From Sympetrum striolatum (Eukaryota > Arthropoda > Insecta > Odonata > Libellulidae), in assembly GCA_947579665.1 (NCBI GenBank), contig OX388347.1, forward strand, positions 42,230,943 through 42,294,942: 64,000 bases of DNA, given 5' to 3'. Every line of letters begins with the position of its first letter. Positions within the stretch are counted from its first letter, which is position 1. A program made the position numbers and the translations under genes. The notes under the pieces were generated by a model that had not been told where the DNA came from, searched no databases, and saw only the letters and a program-made list of their open reading frames with translations. Shown piece after piece: positions 47,404 through 59,942 of this stretch.

Positions 47404-48625
47404 AAAGAAAATTCTTGGGGAATGTTTAGAGGAAGACCCTAAAGCTTTCTGGTCCTACGTTAGAGAGGTACAGGGAAAGATACAAACAGTGAGCTTGATA
47501 AGGGATATTGAAGGTAACATTACTAGCGATTCGAAGAGGAAAGCGAACATACTAAAAGAATTTTACCAAAGCGTATTCACATCAGATTGTAACATAGAGA
47601 TCCTCCCTAAGGTTAATATACTGGATTCCATGCCAAATATAACTTTTACGACAGACGGTATAGTTAAAATATTACGCAAAATTAAGCCAAATAAGTCGCC
47701 AGGGCCAGATGGCATTCCAGCAAGAGTGCTTAAAGAACTGGCAGAAAGCGTCGCCCCTTATCTCAAAATTATATTTTGTAAATCGATAAATGAAGGTAGG
47801 GTCCCATCCGATTGGAAATTAGCTAATATTACTCCTGTTTACAAAAGCGGATTAAAGGAGGACCCAGGAAATTATAGACCCATATCATTAACTTCGCTGT
47901 CCGGAAAGGTAATGGAACATATCGTCGTAAGCTCACTCATGGGATTTTTAGATAGAAATGAATTCCTCGACGCGAACCAGCATGGTTTTCGTAAGTCCCG
48001 ATCATGTGAAACCCAACTTGCTTTATTTGTACACGATATTTTAAAGTCGGCCGAAAGTAAAAAGTAAGTGGACGCTATTTTCCTAGATTTCAAAAAAGCA
48101 TTCGATAGAGTACCCCACTACAAACTAATTTACAAACTTAAACTAGCGGGCATTAACAAGGAAGTAGTCGACTGGGTTGAGGATTTTCTCTACGAGAGGG
48201 AACAACAAGTTGTACTGGATGGCGTTAGCTCAAATAGAGTCAAAGTTACCTCTGGCGTACCTCAAGGCAGTGTAATTGGACCTCTTCTTTTCCTTATTTA
48301 TATCAATGACTTGAGTGACGAGATAGTTAGCAATGTGAGGATATTTACGGATGACTCGGTTATATATAGGGAAATAACAAACGAGGAAGACCGGACATAT
48401 CTCTCAAACGATTTAGTCCTCATCCAAAGGTGGTGCGAAAAATGGGAATTAGATATTAACGTAGGTAGATGCTCCGTAGTTAATTTCTTCGAAAAGAAAA
48501 AATTGCGTCCAAATCACCCGTACAAAATTAATGGAATTAGTATCAAAGTAGTAGATACAGTTGAATATCTCGGGATCAACATTACTAATAACTTAAATTG
48601 GAGCACGCATATTCGAAAAATCTGA
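47404..48625 (+). pseudogene. LINE ORF2, reverse transcriptase domain
   Basis: Reads KKKILGECLEEDPKAFW, then the fingers KIKPNKSPGPDGIPARVLK and NYRPISLTSLSGKVMEHIV, then QHGFRKSRSCETQL. The palm has AIFLDFKKAFDRVPH (first catalytic Asp), SGVPQGSVIGPLLFLIYIND and the YxDD-box equivalent FTDDSVIYR at 48344-48370, where most relatives have FADD. A TAA at 48065-48067, between ESKK and VDAIFLDF, most simply derives from CAA (Gln). A TGA at 48623-48625 breaks HIRKI-SKASKRLGF where Cys is usual. Both stops are in frame, with no indel. Confidence 0.9.
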
Positions 48626-49090
48626 AGCAAAGCAAGTAAAAGGCTTGGCTTTGTAAAGCGTATTGTCGGTAAATGCGATGAAAAGGTGAGAGAGCGATGT
48701 TATTTCACCTTGGTCACCCTTCTGGAATATGCGGCAAGTATATGGGATCCAGCGGATGTAACGTGTACTCGCGAACTCGAGAAAGTGCAGCGTAAAGCGG
48801 TTCGTTTTGTTAAGAAATGCTACGATAAAAAAGCAAGCGTTACAAAAATGCTCTCAGATGTAGGTTGGGAATCCTTGAAAGAAAGGAGATTGGAAGCTAG
48901 GCTGCGATTGCTTAATAAATTCAGGGAAACTACATTTTCCAAAGATACAATCGGTATCATGCAACCCCCCTGTTACCTCGGTCGATCCGATAATGACCGT
49001 AAGTTAAGAGAAATAGATGCTAGGACGAATCGTTTTAGAGATTCATTATTTCCGCGAACAATACGTGACAATAACCGAATAAGGAAGTAG
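48626..49090 (+). pseudogene. LINE ORF2, C-terminal domain
   Basis: Continues in the frame of the reverse transcriptase after the TGA: SKASKRLGFVKRIVGKCDEK, LLEYAASIWDP, LEKVQRKAVRFVKKC, VGWESLKERRLEARLRLLNK and LFPRTIRDNNRIRK, then TAG. This is the usual end of ORF2 in CR1/L2-like elements and needs no further repair to be read. The same blocks, more decayed, are found at 18.0-18.4 kb. Confidence 0.85.
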
Positions 49091-49153
49091 TATAGATTCA
49101 ACTGGTGTTTACACCCCCTGCCACACGCCGAAAAGCGGCTTGCAGGGTATTAA

Positions 49154-49175
49154 TGTAGATGTAGATGTAGATGTA
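49154..49175 (+). repeat. (TGTAGA)n tail of the LINE
   Basis: Three full TGTAGA units and a partial one directly follow the 3' UTR and precede the presumed target-site duplication. Confidence 0.85.
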
Positions 49176-49181
49176 AATTAA

Positions 49182-50165
49182 TCACTGCATTATGATTGCC
49201 AGGTGGCAACGGTTAAAGGGGATAAAGTAAGATAACAATACAATTTGGTGCAACAATACGCTTGTTTTGAGAGAAAATGGAAAGTATCAGCCTTGATAAA
49301 TAAAAAATAAAGACAAGACTGATTGAATACATATTTGCGATAGCATTCTCTAAAAAATGAATGAAATGCAAAAACGAGGATTATGAAATAGGTCAATTAA
49401 GGAAAAAACTCATTCGAGATATGCTCTATGTACCGCTTCCTACTAAGTACGTCCTTAAAGTAAGGTTTCCACTCATCATTTCCATCGCATCTGATATACT
49501 TCGAAAACACTTCCACTACAACTGTTTTCTTTCTCATGTCTGAAACACTTACATCTCTCCCGCCATTCTTCTTCACCCTCCTAAATACTTCACTCTCGAG
49601 CACATTCTCAATATTGAGCCTCTTATAGTAGTGATAAATCTTCAAAACAGTTTTTACGAAGGGATATTTAACGAACATACCTCCTTCCCCTGTTCTTCCC
49701 TACTGTTCTCAACTCCTACGCACACTTCCTCAATACTTACATTCGCTCCCCCGTGGAGTTTGCATTGCCTCCTTGTCATCCCGGGGTCATTCTTCTTCCT
49801 CTTCTCAATCTATTTCCCTTGTTTTCCCGTCTTATGCCTGCGCCACTTTCATCCATCTCTTTCCTTAAGTACTCTTTATGATGTTCCCTCCATCACTCGA
49901 CGACGGAGGAACTTGTTGTTGCCGATAGTGTAATTTGGTTGTCTCAAAGAGTAACGTGTCATTTACTTATGACTGTGATTAGTTTTTGGCTCGTAATAGA
50001 ACCCTTGTATGTTTGAGTGTTTCTTTCAATCACATTGATTATCGTAATTTCAAGTACTTGAGTTTCTATTATTACCTTGCACTGAAATGACGAGTCTACC
50101 TCCTCATGGATTTCCGATGCAAAACTTCACAATGATTCCACTGTGAGCAATCAGATTTAAATTAC
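49182..50165. other. Non-coding DNA with a pyrimidine-rich stretch
   Basis: C and T dominate the plus strand at about 49540-49570 and 49675-49910. Short frames on both strands follow from that. No gene is supported. Confidence 0.5.
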
Positions 50166-50735
50166 TGCATCGTTAAGTACGGTAGCTATACGATTATTAT
50201 AGTATATCAAAACTAAGCCTTAAAATTTATAAAAAAAATCGTTTTTGTATTTAGGACCAAAATTGTACTCCAAATGAAATCAAAAGCGTATCTAACTATA
50301 ACTTAATTCTAAAAAAAGACTAAAAATTGGCTGTAAGATCATGAAGAAATCGATATCTTTTTTCTTAAAATTATTGAAAGATTCTTTGAGATTAATGTAC
50401 TTTTTAAATTGTCTTTTCCTTCGCTTTATTTTTTCTCATTTTTTGTTGTATAGCCTTTCCTTTGTGTAGATATGTCACTTCATTTTTCTTATATTTGTAT
50501 TATGCCATCGTAATATTGTCGCAATAGCACAAGTCACTATTCTAAGACAAATGAGTGCTTTAATGTATTTCTATGGTTTGTGAACACAAAAAGTATTGTG
50601 TATTATCGGTGTCAACAATACAGGATATCCTTAGTTGACATCTAAAGCTCTAGTATCTGTTAAAATTATGTAAATTATATTATACTAATTTTGTATTCAA
50701 TGCTGAGAGCAATAAATACATTCATTCATTCATTA
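50166..50735 (+). mobile_element. 3' end of a LINE retrotransposon (copy B)
   Basis: Plus-strand partner of the copy at 14.08-14.64 kb. Shared blocks include TTGTATTTAGGACCAAAATT, AATCAAAAGCGTATCTAAC, TTGGCTGTAAGATCATGAAG, GACATCTAAAGCTCTAGTAT and the final GAGAGCAATAAATACATT. It ends in (CATT)4 at 50719-50734, the expected simple tail. The ORF2 end at about 50245-50340 has indels and stops and no longer reads through. Confidence 0.7.
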
Positions 50736-53700
50736 ATGTTATCAAATTTAGATAATGATAACCCTTTGATAATACTCTTACGGAACTTGTTCTTCATAAA
50801 ACAGTGTATAGGGTCAGGATATTCCGAAAATAAATCGTAGTGGAAGGGGTTAATTTTCCAAAATTACAGAACGTTCATCTTAGAAATTAGCATCTACTGA
50901 TAAATGGTAAAGTAGAGGTTTTCAGTTTATTTCATGTATTCTTCAAATACGTTCGTATATACTAGTGGAATTAAATGTGAATTTTACTTACTATGGATTA
51001 TATGTATTCTATATTCCTACTAAAACAAAGAATATTTCATGAACAAAGTATTCTTCTTGAAAAGTCTGCATTAGCCGCATTGCCCCTTAGCTCTAGCTCT
51101 AACCTTGTAGCTCTAGCATCATTTTTCTTATCTTGAGAATTCTTACCTTAAATTTGCTCACGAGAAATTTGCCTACGACCTCAACAAATTTACTAGGCTG
51201 TCTGCCTCGAGGAGCCGGATCCTAAAGGATACAAAGGATAGCTTTAAGCCTAGAAAGATGTTGACTGAGTGTACTCGGAGGTGTTGGGACGTGTTACCTG
51301 AAGACGTTTTACTCAAGAAAGGATTCCGAAATTTTTCACCCAGTGACATAACACCCAAGACTTTACACTCAAGATTTGGTTTACACAAAAGATGTTCTCG
51401 CAATAAATATTTCATCAAGATAGGATCGTAAGAAATAAGAAAAACAATTATTATTATTTTATAATAATTTTGATAGTTATATAAGGAAACAAAAAAGACT
51501 GAAAACAAACATTGTTACGTTGTACACACACTAAGGAATGATGACATGCTATGAGCTGTGCTACGAATTAATTTTGTTCCTATGAAATAAGGAAGTAGTT
51601 TTTACTACACGATATTATTGCTGCATATACCTGGTGCAGTCTCCCAAGGGCTACATTATTTTATGCCGTTAACCGTGCGAAGTTTGAAAAAAACTGATTA
51701 ACCTTGAAGTTGGCATCGAAAAGGAAAAACGTTTCAATTTGCTCATACCTTGCATACTGCTATAATTACCTGACAAATTGAACTGATCCATTCCTTATAT
51801 ATTACGCCATTAATTCGCTAATTGCAGGTTAAGCTGTAAGGATTGCCTTGATATTTCATCTTTGACGTCAGTGTGCTATAGCAGCGCATTGCTAAATATC
51901 CGTTTGGATTGTCAATTAAGGTATCGTTTATCCCATAAATGAGCTATTATAAAATATTAATGAATACCTTTGAGCTTTGACAGAGATATCGCTGCTTTGA
52001 ATATAATTAATGCGAAATTAAGGTTTCGTTATACGCTCTCACGAGGTTCGGGAAGATCGATTTTGTTTCCCATTAAAAAACGCTGATGAGGAAGAGGATT
52101 ATAAACTCAATATTCGATGCCTTCAGAGGAAATTGATGGAAACATTATTAAATATACCCGGTGGAGTCAGTTATCTAAGCTAATAAGCGAGTATATTTTT
52201 ATTTAGTATAAGTATGGCCATTGGAAACTCAGTATGGTTCCAAGTTAGGCATATCCCACGTTCTCTGGGACAGTCCTATTTGAAACTATCCTTTCTTATA
52301 AAAAAAGTAGTATTTAGTGCCCATGTAAAGTAAAACGTAAACAACTATTCGGATGATAATGTGATTTAATTGATAATTGTTTGCTAAACCACATAAAGAT
52401 AAAATAAAATAGAATAAGATAAGATAAAAATTTATATTTGACATGTATATGTGTGAGTCTGCAAGAAGAAAATACGCATTTTAACGTATAATCTCTACTT
52501 TATACCCACATAAGAATGTAATTTTACCGGTTTCGGCAACAATTTTGGCAGTTTTTGGTACTGAAGAGGTCATCTTGGGCCATTAAATCATTCCTTGGTG
52601 GGTACCTTGTAGATTTTTAATACGTTGACATCCTGCGGAAGAGAAACTGAATATCGGTCAATATATTTTCAGTATTTTGGCAGAATAAACTATTACATTT
52701 AGCAAATTATATACGTCCAGCCGTATCTTTTCATAGCAACTAATTAGTAAAGTATATAAGTAAAACGGTACTGAGGCATAAACTATGTTGATCAATTGAA
52801 ATCAACATACTCACAACAAAGATGTTGGAAGAAATGTTATCTCTAAACCGACCCAAGAAATAGCAAGCGGAAATTTTCCAGAGGACTTGAATCGATTGAT
52901 ACGTTCTTCTCATTAAATATATTTTCTTTTTCACTTGCTGAGATAAGGTTTAAAAGAAAGATACCAGTCAAGGTGCACGTTAGTGCAAAGAAGAGAGTTT
53001 ATGGAATGCTTCCGAGTTAGAGTTGTCCTTGCCATAACAAGGACGGAAAGTGTCAGCCAGATTCTTATTCCACTTACTATGAGGTGGTGTCATATAGCTC
53101 CTTTCGTAGAAAGAGTTTACTAGGAAGGCAATCAGAAAGATACTGTGTACATAAAATCGTCCTCGGGGCAAAAGAAATGACTTCGAATGCATGGATGAAA
53201 GCAGGGATGATTAAATACTGAAGGGAACCGGAACGGGTGGATACGGCAGAAGCCATCTTAAATCTTTGAGAGAAAATGGCTGAGGACAAATAGAAGGGTT
53301 AATTAAAAGGTAGAGAAAGGAAAAGGAAGAATTTGTAAGAGGAATGGGAGAGAAGAGAGGAAGGCGAAGCAGGAACGGGGAAAGTGCTAAATGGGGAGAT
53401 TAAAAAATGTACGAGAAGTAATCAAGGGCTGAATTGGCGAATGAGGATGAGAGAGAGATAGATCTCGAGATAGAAATGGAGCGTGAGAGGAATTTTATCT
53501 CCGATCTCATATCTGAGAATTGGATGTTGAAGCGGAGGGATTATGAGAAATGAATTTGATAGCTATTTTAAGGGAATTGAAAGCTGCAAAGAACTTTAAG
53601 GAAAGGGAATTCAAGGATGATAGAAGTTCGGATGGGAGTAACCGGTTAAGTAACTTCTTTGATTGGAGTTTAAGGGGTTTCTTAAGATACCTAGGAATCT

Positions 53701-54204
53701 CTGATAAATGTTTTACGGTAATAAGATACACATAAATATGACTTAATGCGTGAAATGTAGTTATTGAAATCAGAGTTGAAACAGATAGAAAAAAGTATAG
53801 AAAAAGTCCCAAACTATGGCATTATTTGAGCGTTTTTTTGATAAGCGATTGCCATATATCTTCTTTGGTAGCGAATTGCTTAACCGTTAAATTCATGTTT
53901 TTTACGGCTTTTAAAGTTGAGTAATTATCGAGAAGAAGGCAAATAAATTATAATTCATCCAGAGTGAACCGTAACATTTTCACGCTTAAGACTTAGGACA
54001 AACTCCTTTAATATGTTAATTTTATACAAATAAGCTATAATTTATTGCGTCAGTTCTTATAAAATTCACAAAACAAAATAAATACATAATCATCTTAAAT
54101 ATTTAAGATCATAAACGGTCCGGATCAACCACATTTTCTCTCACAGTAGCCTTTTTTAAATTTTTCGTTCCGAAGAGAGAAAATAATCTCTATTTATTCA
54201 TTCC
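50736..54204. other. Non-coding DNA with a purine-rich stretch
   Basis: A 111-codon minus frame at 51173-51508 has no recognisable domain. A simple run of ATAAAATA/AGATAAGATA words lies at 52395-52436. The plus strand is strongly purine-rich (GA words) at about 53270-53540. Confidence 0.5.
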
Positions 54205-54645
54205 TTATAATTGTGTTACGGAAACGTTATTCATCGTACCTTCGTTGCCACGCACTGCGAAGACGAAAATACTTTACTCGGAGTATTTCCGTTCTGAATT
54301 TAACGAAAATATGCGTTTCGAAATTAATCACTAAGAAGACATCGAGCCCATCTTCGTAATTCGTGAACCAAATATTTCTGTACGCGCTATTTTCGAAAGA
54401 AATCACAAAGAAGTTATCCCAAGACTATCTCCATAATGCAACGGAAATGTTATGATGGAGAGAAAATGAAAGCTGTAAAGATGAAAATACCAAACTCGTA
54501 GTATTCCCGTTCTGAATTTATCGAAAATTCGCTTTTCGAAAAAAATCACCAAGAAGGCGCTTAGAGACTACCCTCGTAATTCTCGAACCGAAAATTTCTG
54601 AACTCGCCATTTTCTATTGAAAATACGAATAAGGTACCTCTAGAC
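54205..54645. repeat. Old tandem duplication, period about 220 bp
   Basis: Copies at about 54205-54430 and 54431-54645 share GAAGACGAAAATAC/AAAGATGAAAATAC, GTATT(T/C)CCGTTCTGAATTTA, CGAAAAT-TCGC/TGCGTTTCGAAA, AATCACTAAGAAG/AATCACCAAGAAG, CGTAATTCGTGAACC/CGTAATTCTCGAACC and an ATTTCTG(T/A)AC block. Substitutions and small indels are numerous. Confidence 0.75.
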
Positions 54646-54964
54646 CAGGGTTTCCCAAACGTTTTCTGCAATGGAACACTTCGCAAATCTGGGAAGTTTA
54701 ATGGAACACTAAGCTTATATTTAGGTTAGGTAATTCTACTTGTAAAATAAAAAAAATCATTTAATTACAACAAATTACTTATTTGGTAATTATTTTAAAA
54801 TATAAAACTATAATATTGTAATAAAAACTTAACATATGAATCAATAAAGCATTTAATGTCTTTTATTCTCCAATTCTCCATTGACACTCCAAAATTTTGC
54901 AGAACAACTATTCAGGTTCAGCGGAACACCGGTGTTCCGCAGAACATAGTTTGGGAAACTACAG
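54646..54964. mobile_element. hAT-like non-autonomous element (MITE), about 319 bp
   Basis: Starts CAGGGTTTCCCAAAC and ends GTTTGGGAAACTACAG, an inverted pair with a few mismatches. The CAGGG start is typical of hAT elements. Next to the right end is the palindrome CGGAACACCGGTGTTCCG; a related ATGGAACACTTCGC block lies inside the left end. No frame for a transposase. I could not match an 8-bp target-site duplication, so hAT membership is likely but unproven. It inserted right at the end of the tandem duplication. Confidence 0.6.
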
Positions 54965-55818
54965 ACCAACCTCATAACTCGCGAATCATCGGAGAAACGC
55001 AGTGGCGCGCAGATCCCCCTGCAGCTGGTACAGATGCATCTCCCTGGATCAGGCGGAAAAACTATTGGGTAACGACAGGAGTACCGACGGGGTTAAATCT
55101 GGGAAAAGGAGGCCGCGATAAAGATCTCACCTAGGGCGATATCTTCGCGGCCCCGAACGACATATTTATCGAAGTTCCCTTGCGACTCCTCGTCGCTCCC
55201 GGAAAACGGGGGGTATGGGCTTGCGAATCTGTTTCACGTCGGGGGAATTTATTTCCGGTGTGCGGTGGGCGATGGAGTGAAGAGTTGGGAGATCGAGTAG
55301 CCGGCGGAGAGTAACCGAGGCGAGGGAAATGTGAGTGAAAGACAGAGGGATATTGATGGAGGGCTGGGGAGGACGTCGAGTGAACAGGAGAGTGGACGAG
55401 GGGTCAGGGAAGCGAAAGAGAGGATAGGGGTCGGAGTGAAAGATGCGAAGGGAGAGAGGTCCAGATAAGTGGGAAGAGAGAAGGACGAGAGATGGAAACA
55501 AAGGGAAGAACAAGATTAATTTTAGAGGGAGCCGCGGATCGACGATGGAGCTATTTATGCCCCTAAGCTCTTTCGCGTGAGACGCGCATGCGCTGGAATA
55601 GTTTACGGCAACTTAAAATGTAACTTATGTCTAGGAGTTTTGCGTTTAATTTTCAGGAATAATATTTTCGTGTACTTTCATGTATTGTATTTTCAAATGT
55701 ATCAACTTGCACAATTAGAGAGATTACGGCAAAATTACTGTACAGTATTGTAATTACTAGTGCTGGTTAAAATCCAGCTGCTCTGGCCTTACCGTGTAGG
55801 ACGCCATTTAAAACAGCT

Positions 55819-55869
55819 AAAAACAAAACAGTATTTTTCACAAATTTAAAATACTAAGTTTTGTTTTTA
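55819..55869. repeat. Imperfect inverted repeat, about 20-bp arms
   Basis: AAAAACAAAACAGTATTTT at 55819-55837 faces AAAATACTAAGTTTTG and TTTTT at 55849-55869, with one extra base on the right and an 11-nt loop. Confidence 0.6.
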
Positions 55870-55896
55870 GTTTTTTCATTGTGATGGAATGCGATG

Positions 55897-55932
55897 GACT
55901 TATTGGTTGTTAAAATTAACAACCAGTAAGTC
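55897..55932. repeat. 36-bp near-perfect palindrome
   Basis: GACTTATTGGTTGTTAA meets its reverse complement with no loop and about one arm mismatch. Confidence 0.65.
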
Positions 55933-58900
55933 ATTGGCAAAGAAGAATACTCGCCAATAAATCAAATTTTCACAATAAAAGAACCACAAGTCAAAACTTT
56001 GTTGTTAGAAGATATGAATTTCCCAGTCAGTTGACTATGTTAGGTAGGATAGAAAAATCTGTTTATAAAAATAAATATAATTTTGGTAATTGAAAATTTC
56101 CTTTTATAATAGGAGCATTGAGCAAAGGTCTAGAATACATAAGAATGATTCAAGACATTGCTCTTAATTTTGGTATTTATAGTAAGGTCCATTGGAATAT
56201 AAGTGTCAAAATGGAATTTTTAAATGAAAAATAGTGTAACACGAAGTTCATGATGATGACGAAATTGCCTGCTAGTATTCACCAATTAGAGCAATAGTTA
56301 GAATTTTAATATAATAATGATTATAAATAAGCAGAAAAATAAAACAAAGTAAAATTCAACGGTAAGGAACAAAGACAATAGGGGTTCAACAAACTTTTCT
56401 CTGAGTGAAAAAATCTCCAGAGATACATGTCCCTTTGGGTGGTTAGACAGGGATAAGAGAAAGTGAAAGTGAAGGTAGATGGGAAGTTTCACTTGTGACT
56501 ATCTATGAGAAGAATACTATAGAAAATAATTCAAACACCTTTATCAATAAGGAACACGAATGATAAAGGTAGGATCGAGATAGGAAAGTCAGAAGGGGAT
56601 TCGAGTATAAAATGATTTAGTCCTTTTTTCAATAAGCTGGAAGACTATCCAAGGAGTAGAAAAACAATGCAGTTGTATTATCTTCTAACTCTCATTTTTA
56701 GCAATAGAAATCGAGAAAAAATGGGAAGATGGACTTTATAATAGATGCATGAATTTTAAAATATCAGCTTGCAAATAGAGCATCATTAAAAAGAGGAAAT
56801 GCTGATCGAGATATATTGGTACTAGATGAAAGATACACCTAAATCTATGAAGTAAATATAAATGACTAGCAAAATAATCCTGAAAGGACTCAAGTTTCAA
56901 CTTAAAAAAAAACTCAAAAACTGATCTAATTCTAATTAGTTTAGTCGAATATTAAAGATTTTCACTCCCAAGATATGTTTCTGAACAAGTTTAGTAGCTA
57001 TTTTAACATGATAAATGGAATAGAGATTGAAGGAAGGAGATGGAGTTAAAAGGAAAAAGCAATTCAGGAATGACAGATATCAGGGGAATACATAATTTAA
57101 AGCAGGATGTAAAAGGATTAAAGGGACGGAAGCTCTACAAATACGTCATCCACGGAGATATGGGAGGAAAAGGAGGATGTGGCAGATGTGAAAGTAGGAT
57201 AGTGAGTAGATACAGGCATAGATAGCGGTATATATGGGAATGTCGAAAGAAAAGAGAGAGAGGGAGAGGGAATTGGCTTGCGGAACCTCCTTGGAAGCCC
57301 CTTTGTATGTCACCGCAGCTTCTAACACTTTATCATCCAGTTCCTCTTACTCCTACAATCTCTGTATCGCCCGTTCTTTTCGCTTTCCCAGTCGGTCATG
57401 CACCTCAGGGTCTACGCCACCCTTGTTTTGCCCTCACCTTCCGATTCTCATCCTTTTAACTCAGCGAAAATCTTTTGTCTCCGGCGTACTCTGATATTGT
57501 CCCAAGAAAAAAAAGAGACCTCCCATTGCTTTCATCAAGGGAGCTGTTGTTCCTTCTCGTAGAACCACCATGTTACCTAGACCTTGCCATTGTAACGCCC
57601 TTATCACATCCACATGTTTCGCTTACCTTCCTCTCCGACGGTTTCATTCCTTAAGTAATCCGATCTATTGTCTTAGCCCACGCCCGAGGATGAAAGCCTT
57701 AAAGGTAGTAGTACCTTCCACGAGGGAATTGAATGGTCTCCATGGTAGCAAACTTTTCCTTTCATTTGCGGCAAGATAGGCCGTAATCGTGTTGGAGTTC
57801 TTTAAGGGAAAGGAATTTCTCCGCTTCCTCGGAGTGCTGAACAAGACTTCTCGAGGGGTTCTGCATCGGAAACATCTGCCGCTTCCGTTGATTGATCGCG
57901 GCTCGATTGACAAGGAGCAAACTTCCGAAGTGAGTGTTTTATTTTGGCCTTTCCTTTTGTTCGACGGTCGTCTCTTTTGGGGGAGTCTCGAGAAATACCA
58001 TCGCTGGAGAGGCTTCTCAATTATTTTATCCCTTAAGGCTAGATATCTGTTTCCTCCAAATGTGGACGTGGGATTCGGGATTGTTGGTGAGAAATGTGTG
58101 TCGGGAGACGAGAAAGAAGGAAGTACCCTGGAATATAAGTTATTATAACTTGTTTATTTATTATTGCGATGGTATTTATTTTCCTTTAATCTATTATAAT
58201 GTAACGAGGTTTTATTGCTCTAATTACTCAAAGAACTATTGCTTGCAATTCTTCTGCACCAAAGAAGGTAAAGAAATGTCTTAAAAATGCGTTTATAAAA
58301 AGATGTATAATTAATTCACTAATTGATTATAATACTTGAGATAAACGATACGTTTGATTAATAAATTACGGATACAAACAGCTTTAGAATAAACATCACT
58401 TAATCTGATACGATATCTAAGAGAATATATTGAATTAAAGCAAACTAGGGGAAGTAGCTTTATATTGAGCAATAACTTACTGATACTCTGTTATTTAAGA
58501 AGAAATTTTGTTTTCGTTTATATCCATGATCTGAATTAACGTATATAGGGCGAAAAAAATAAAACAGGTTTAAAACATAATTTGATTAAAACCAGGAGTA
58601 GCTTATATTAATTGAAAGAAAAATGTAAGAATAATTCTTTCGTTCTGAAACTAATTCCTGTATAATGTTTACTTAGCGAAAACATCACAGTAACATATCC
58701 CTTAACTAGTCACGGCGCTTGATCGTCGCATACCAGTAATTATCAAAGCTAATCTTGGAATGTCATACTTTGGTGTTTTTGCGAAGTTATGCAGTATCAA
58801 GTTTACCTGAGAAAATATGACATCTGTTTTAAAATTTACTTGGATATCATAGTAGTTTTATTTTTACTTCGCGGACGAATAAGATAAAGCTATGAATAAC

Positions 58901-59942
58901 GTTTGATATGATTTTTCGAAGATCAGGTATGTTTATAGTATACAAGTGTATCGAGTCGGTAACCGAAAAAAGGAATGAAAAAGGATAGGGTCGAAGTACA
59001 ACAAAAGATACTCATAAAATAATAGTCACTGAGGGGCTAACAAAGTTGAAATGATGACTCGGAATGCCTGAGAAGAAGAAGAGTTTGTTCCAGAAAGAAA
59101 TAAAAGGAGTGCGGAATACGGTAGAATAAGTTTGAAGTATTTTCAAGCGGAAATAAAGGAAAAATTTGCCGAGCAGTTTCATGTCTCTGTAAGAATGGGA
59201 GGAACTGCGCTGGAAAAAAATACTCCCAGATTTCTATATAATCGACAAAGTTGGAGGTTTTCTTTTTAGTTGGGGATGTCAGTTTTTCTCCGTGGAAGTT
59301 AAGCCTTCTGATATTTTGTTAAGAGAGTTAACCGTCTACTTTATGTCTGAGCGCCAACATTGACTCACTGTTAATAAGCGATGATGGATGAATTTACCTA
59401 GCACACGGCGCCAGGATTGATCGCCTAAAAACATGATAGATTGCACTTCTGATGAAGATGGAAGAATTAACTATCACGGCAAAAGAGGCAGATAAAAATC
59501 TTCGACGAAGTTTTCGTGCAGCGAGTTAATGTTTGCAGCCCGAACTCGAAATTAATTTGGACAGAGAGATTTCGGAGGAGGTGTGTGTCATAATCTAATC
59601 CGTGGAAATTAATTTCGGGAAATGAATAAAAGGCGGAGTGGGAAAATACGATTTTGGGAACCATTCTGTTATTCACATCAATCTGGATGATGAATGGCGA
59701 CTGAAATCCCTTTATTTTGAATTTCCAAATGGGCTGATCCTCCTGTACTTGACCATCATTCAATCTTTAATATTACCAAACATGTGAACATTTTGCTAAG
59801 ATATAATTACCCAATTTGTACTAATCTATAACTTTAAATTAAATACATGAATTTAAATTTTTGTCTAAGCTAATATTAAGTAAAGAAAAGTAGACATAAA
59901 ACGGGACGGGAAAAATCTTTGCTTGATCCTTACTTAAACGGA

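Larger units (their letters stand above)
46838..49181 (+). mobile_element. 5'-truncated non-LTR retrotransposon (CR1/L2-like LINE)
   Basis: A LINE insertion of about 2.3 kb. In order: the last part of an APE-type endonuclease, a linker, a reverse transcriptase, a C-terminal domain, a 3' UTR of about 65 bp with a short hairpin-like CACGCCGAAAAGCGGCTTG, and a (TGTAGA)n tail. The 8-bp TAAATTAA at 46838-46845 recurs at 49174-49181 and is a plausible target-site duplication, so the 5' end was probably lost by incomplete reverse transcription at insertion. Only one frameshift and two stops interrupt ORF2, so the copy is fairly young. Short 3' UTRs ending in microsatellite-like units are typical of CR1/L2-type LINEs; the exact clade is an inference. 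Confidence 0.85.
54965..59942. other. Non-coding DNA; GC- and GA-rich at 55.0-55.6 kb
   Basis: GC-richer and purine-rich at about 55000-55560, then AT-rich. Two imperfect palindromes lie at 55819-55869 and 55897-55932. Overlapping frames on both strands at 57660-58290 and a 98-codon minus frame at 59467-59763 have no recognisable domain. No gene is supported. Confidence 0.5.

Noticed and set aside
51173..51508. 111-codon minus frame
   Set aside because: The start is AT-rich hydrophobic low-complexity sequence and no family is recognisable.
52525..52590. Another hammerhead-like or Penelope-like tail (GCCGAAACCGGTAAAATT on minus)
   Set aside because: GAAACCGGT is present but the expected CTGANGA is replaced by CAAGATGA and no stem II forms, so it was not counted.
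55166..55513. 115-codon minus frame
   Set aside because: Lies in a purine-rich tract; the product is Ser/Pro/Leu-rich low complexity.
57665..58284. Cluster of four overlapping frames (up to 119 codons)
   Set aside because: Both strands and three frames are open in the same stretch of average composition; none has a recognisable domain.
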